Shown: positions 61,257 through 64,000 of the stretch, piece by piece
How positions within the stretch are numbered: position 1 is the stretch's first letter
How the letters are laid out: every line of letters starts with the position of its first letter
From: Duganella sp. BJB476
GTDB taxonomy: Bacteria; Pseudomonadota; Gammaproteobacteria; Burkholderiales; Burkholderiaceae_D
Reading direction: 5' to 3'
NCBI RefSeq assembly: GCF_003416895.1
Contig: NZ_QVIO01000007.1
Location: 124,001 to 188,000 of the forward strand
DNA: 64,000 nucleotides
Translations under genes and position numbers: made by a program
The notes under the pieces: generated by a model
What the model was told of the DNA's origin: nothing
Seen by the model: only the letters and a program-made list of their open reading frames with translations
Database searches by the model: none

Positions 61257-61742
61257 ATGACCACCATTTACGACATCAACGCCGACAGCCTGTCCGGCGC
61301 CCCCGTCAACCTGGGCCAGTACCAAGGCCAGGTGCTGCTGATCGTCAACACCGCCAGCAAATGCGGCTTCACGCCGCAGTACAAGGGACTGGAGGCCGTG
61401 TACGAACAGTTCAAGGACAAGGGCGTGGTGGTGCTGGGCTTCCCCTGCAACCAGTTCGGCGCGCAGGAGCCGGGCCAGGCCGAGGAAATCGGCGCCTTCT
61501 GCGAAAAGAACTACGGCGTCACCTTCCCCCTGTTCGCCAAGATCGATGTCAACGGCGACAACGCCCACCCGCTGTTTACTAAACTGAAAAAAGACGCCCC
61601 CGGCATCCTCGGCACCGAGGCGATCAAATGGAACTTCACCAAGTTCCTTATCCGCAAGGACGGCACTGTCTACAACCGCTACGCCCCCGCCACCAAGCCG
61701 GAAGACCTGGTGGCCGACATTACTAAACTGCTGGCGGAATAA
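61257..61742 (+). CDS. Glutathione peroxidase-family thiol peroxidase
   Basis: A 161-aa thioredoxin-fold peroxidase. The catalytic Cys lies in VNTASKCGFTPQYKGLE, with partner Gln in GFPCNQFGAQEPG, Trp/Asn in IKWNFTKFLI and a second Cys in FPC. Bacterial members reduce peroxides with thioredoxin or glutathione. It starts 4 nt after pilU, so it sits in the pilTU transcript although functionally separate. A catalytic Cys replaces selenocysteine, as usual in bacteria. Confidence 0.94.
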   Translation: MTTIYDINADSLSGAPVNLGQYQGQVLLIVNTASKCGFTPQYKGLEAVYEQFKDKGVVVLGFPCNQFGAQEPGQAEEIGAFCEKNYGVTFPLFAKIDVNGDNAHPLFTKLKKDAPGILGTEAIKWNFTKFLIRKDGTVYNRYAPATKPEDLVADITKLLAE

Positions 61743-61784
61743 GCACGCAAAACCGGCGCTTCATAAAAAATTGTAAAAAGAGTG

Positions 61785-61796
61785 AAAACGTTTTCC
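61785..61796. promoter_or_regulatory. LacI-family-like palindrome upstream of the GGDEF/EAL gene
   Basis: GAAAACGTTTTC is a perfect 12-bp palindrome with central CG, embedded in TGAAAACGTTTTCCA, the shape typical of LacI/PurR-family operators. It lies 74 bp upstream of the cyclic-di-GMP gene at 61870 and 43 bp after the peroxidase stop. No LacI-type regulator is encoded in this window. Confidence 0.4.
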
Positions 61797-61869
61797 AAAA
61801 AACGTGCTTTAGGTTAACTTTTCGGTAATAATGGCCGCTGGTCATTTCCAAGAATCGAATCCGTAGCCT

Positions 61870-64000
61870 ATGTCGTTGTTTGGAAAACTACTGTCGCGCT
61901 GGATGCGGATGGGAATGTATTCCCGTCTGTTCATTCCCATCTTCCTCATCATCGCCATCGTGGTGGGCGTGCGATATACGCTGCTGTTTCAGTCGGAAAC
62001 CGCCTACGCCAACGCCCGCTATCAACGCGACGCGGGCGAACTGGGCGTATACCTGCACAAGGCCCTGCTGCCCGCGTTGAACACGCCGGACCGCGCCGCC
62101 CTCGACAACACCCTGTCCAGCGCCCTGCTGCTGGAGGCCGACCTGGTCTCGGCGCGGCTGGACTATGCCGGCGGCCACCTGGAAGCGCTGCGCAGCCTGC
62201 CGCCGCTGGCGGACTACCCGACGTGGTTCCGCGGCCTGCACGGGCTGGAGCCGATCAACCGCACCATCTACATCGGCAGCGCCAGCCTGGTGCTGGGCTT
62301 CGAACCGACGCTGCCGCTGGCGCAGGTGTGGCGCACGCTACGCCAGCAGGCGGCGATCTCGCTGGTCAACATCACCATCATCTACACGCTGCTGGGCATC
62401 ATCATCTTCGCCAACCAGCGCATGCTCAGGCGCGTGACCCACACCACCACCCGCTTCCAGAACGGCGATCATGGCGTACGCCTGCCCGTCAGCGGCACGC
62501 TGGAGGCGCGCATGCTGGCTGTCACCTTCAACAACATGGCGCAGCGCGTGCAGGCGCTGGTGCACAAGCTCCAGCAAAGCCAGAACAAATTGAGCGAGCA
62601 GCTGGCGCAGACGCTGGAAGCGCAGGCGCTGCTGCAAGTGGAGAAGGAACGCATCGAAGTCACGCTGGCCTCCATCGGCGACGCCGTCATCACCACCGAT
62701 TTAAGCGGCAAGATCGCCACCGTCAACGATGTCGCCCAGCAGCTCACCGGCTGGCCCGAATCGCGCGCGCGCGGCATGGAGCTGCACCAGGTGTTCGTGC
62801 TGGCGAATAATTTCGGCCAGCATTCGCTGCTCAAGTCGATGGCGGCGATCTACGCCGGCGGCGAAGTCATCAAGGTCGGCAACCAGAGCCTGCGCAACCG
62901 CATGGGCCAGATCATCACCGTCGAATACACCGCCAACGCGATCCGCTCCGCACAAAACGAAGTACAAGGCTCGGTGCTGGTGTTCCGCGACGTGACCGAG
63001 CGCCGCCAGCTGATGCAGCAGATCTCCTGGCAAAGCAACCACGACATCCTCACCGGCCTGCCCAACCGCTCGGCGCTGGCCACCCGCTTCGAGCAGGAAG
63101 TCATCCGCGCGCGCGAACAGGACTACCTGCTGGCCGTCTGCCTGTTCGACCTCGATCATTTCCAGCACGTGAACCAGACGCTGGGCCAGGACATCGGCGA
63201 CGAGATCCTCAAGCAGGCCGCCAGCCGCCTGCACGACTTTGCCGGCCAGCGCCATTACGTGGCGCGCCTGGGCGGCGACGAATTCGTGCTGCTGCTGCCG
63301 GAGATGGACAGCCGCGCCGCCGTCGAGCAGGCGCTGGACCGTTTGATGGCGGCGCTGTCGCGCGACTATCTGTGCGAGGGCGAAGCGGTGGGCATGTCGG
63401 CCAGCGCCGGCGTGGCGGTCTACACCGGCAACGAGATCAGCGCCGACAGCCTGCTGCGCCACGCCGACCAGGCGCTGTACCAGGCCAAGATCACGGGCCG
63501 CAACCGCTATCACTTCTTCGACGCCGACCTGGACGAACAGGTGCGCACCCACCACAACCGCCGCACCGAAGTGCGCGCCGCCCTGCGCGACGGCGAGCTG
63601 CGGCTGTACTATCAACCGAAGCTGGACATGCGCAAGGCCCGCATCGTCGGCATGGAAGCGCTGCTGCGCTGGGAACATCCGCTGCGCGGCGTGGTCGGGC
63701 CGGGGGACTTCCTGCCCATCGTCGAGCACAGCGACGTCATCGTCGATATCGGCGAATGGGTGCTGCGCGAAGCCTTGCGCCAGCTGCAGGACTGGCGCGC
63801 CTTCGATGCGCGCTGGGTCATCAGCGTCAACATCGCCGCCCGCCATTTCCAGCGCGCCGATTTCGTCGAGCGGCTAACCGCCATCCTGGCCGAGTTCCCG
63901 GACGTGCCGCCGCATATGCTGGAGCTGGAGATACTGGAGTCGTCGGCCTTGAGCGACATCGCCCACGTGCGCAGCATCATGCTCGATTGCCAGGCGCTGG
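61870..64000 (+). CDS. PAS-GGDEF-EAL cyclic-di-GMP signalling membrane protein (3' end beyond window)
   Basis: Only the first 710 codons are visible. Domains: membrane helix ~20-40 (LFIPIFLIIAIVVGVRYTLL), a periplasmic segment to ~160, second helix ~162-181 (AISLVNITIIYTLLGIIIFA), HAMP-like linker and coiled coil to ~260, PAS ~263-375, GGDEF ~385-545 and EAL from ~570. The GGDEF motif is intact (468-472, LGGDEF); the EAL is MEALLRWEHP (E596). The usual RxxD product-inhibition site before GGDEF is missing (HYVARLGGDEF). It may be a bifunctional synthase/phosphodiesterase; the deciding EAL metal ligands are partly past the edge. Confidence 0.93.
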   Translation, partial: MSLFGKLLSRWMRMGMYSRLFIPIFLIIAIVVGVRYTLLFQSETAYANARYQRDAGELGVYLHKALLPALNTPDRAALDNTLSSALLLEADLVSARLDYAGGHLEALRSLPPLADYPTWFRGLHGLEPINRTIYIGSASLVLGFEPTLPLAQVWRTLRQQAAISLVNITIIYTLLGIIIFANQRMLRRVTHTTTRFQNGDHGVRLPVSGTLEARMLAVTFNNMAQRVQALVHKLQQSQNKLSEQLAQTLEAQALLQVEKERIEVTLASIGDAVITTDLSGKIATVNDVAQQLTGWPESRARGMELHQVFVLANNFGQHSLLKSMAAIYAGGEVIKVGNQSLRNRMGQIITVEYTANAIRSAQNEVQGSVLVFRDVTERRQLMQQISWQSNHDILTGLPNRSALATRFEQEVIRAREQDYLLAVCLFDLDHFQHVNQTLGQDIGDEILKQAASRLHDFAGQRHYVARLGGDEFVLLLPEMDSRAAVEQALDRLMAALSRDYLCEGEAVGMSASAGVAVYTGNEISADSLLRHADQALYQAKITGRNRYHFFDADLDEQVRTHHNRRTEVRAALRDGELRLYYQPKLDMRKARIVGMEALLRWEHPLRGVVGPGDFLPIVEHSDVIVDIGEWVLREALRQLQDWRAFDARWVISVNIAARHFQRADFVERLTAILAEFPDVPPHMLELEILESSALSDIAHVRSIMLDCQAL

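Noticed and set aside
1-64000. CRISPR array, tRNA, rRNA, prophage or insertion-sequence genes
   Set aside because: No regularly spaced direct repeats, no cloverleaf or ribosomal sequence and no transposase or phage protein were recognised by eye. A dedicated scan (tRNAscan-SE, Rfam) could still find a short RNA.

Overview
The window reads as a chromosomal piece of a high-GC betaproteobacterium. The gene families and gene orders (coxBA-ctaG-coxC with DUF2970/DUF2909 small membrane proteins, the SURF1-ctaA-ctaB-SCO set, comF-trmL, oxyR-ubiA, yggS-proC next to pilTU) look like Burkholderiales, most probably Oxalobacteraceae (Massilia/Duganella-like). That assignment is inference from content; there is no rRNA in the window. 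No tRNA, CRISPR array, integrase, transposase or prophage gene was recognised.

Region 1 (1-18.7 kb) is a pectin and galacturonate utilisation locus. It holds a TonB-dependent receptor, two Tat-exported family-28 polygalacturonases that are paralogs, a rhamnogalacturonan acetylesterase, and a two-domain protein joining a GH28 polygalacturonase to a CE8 pectin methylesterase. The intracellular oxidative route is nearly complete: uronate dehydrogenase (cut by the window edge), an SMP-30 lactonase, galactarate dehydratase GarD, 5-dehydro-4-deoxyglucarate dehydratase KdgD and 2-oxoglutarate semialdehyde dehydrogenase. Together these carry galacturonate to 2-oxoglutarate. Two FadR-type GntR regulators flank the locus, each with palindromic candidate operators next to it.

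Region 2 (18.8-26 kb) holds an HDOD protein, a Ter-like stress module (two TerD proteins, an AIM24-family protein, a TerC-like DUF475 membrane protein), an NhaR-like LysR regulator, a CNNM/CorC-type membrane protein and a periplasmic solute-binding protein. Region 3 (26-36 kb) is an A1-type cytochrome c oxidase locus with its assembly factors, including a 35-residue membrane protein. Region 4 (36.4-43.8 kb) mixes a BioC-like methyltransferase, comF, trmL, a solute-binding protein, an aldo-keto reductase, a DMT-family transporter and LysR and AraC regulators. Region 5 (43.8-48.8 kb) is a second, separate cytochrome c oxidase operon with two subunit III genes and a subunit IV gene.

Region 6 (48.8-64 kb) contains rfaE2 and a PilU-like ATPase, oxyR, ubiA, a HiPIP, a paired beta-helix lipoprotein and dihaem cytochrome, an esterase, proC, yggS, pilT, pilU, a glutathione peroxidase and a truncated GGDEF/EAL protein. 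Two members of one long perfect inverted repeat (19685-19770 and 60012-60099) have an identical outer stem and a divergent but fully base-paired inner stem. Each begins 5 nt after a stop codon. This is the most unusual structure in the window that the genes do not explain.
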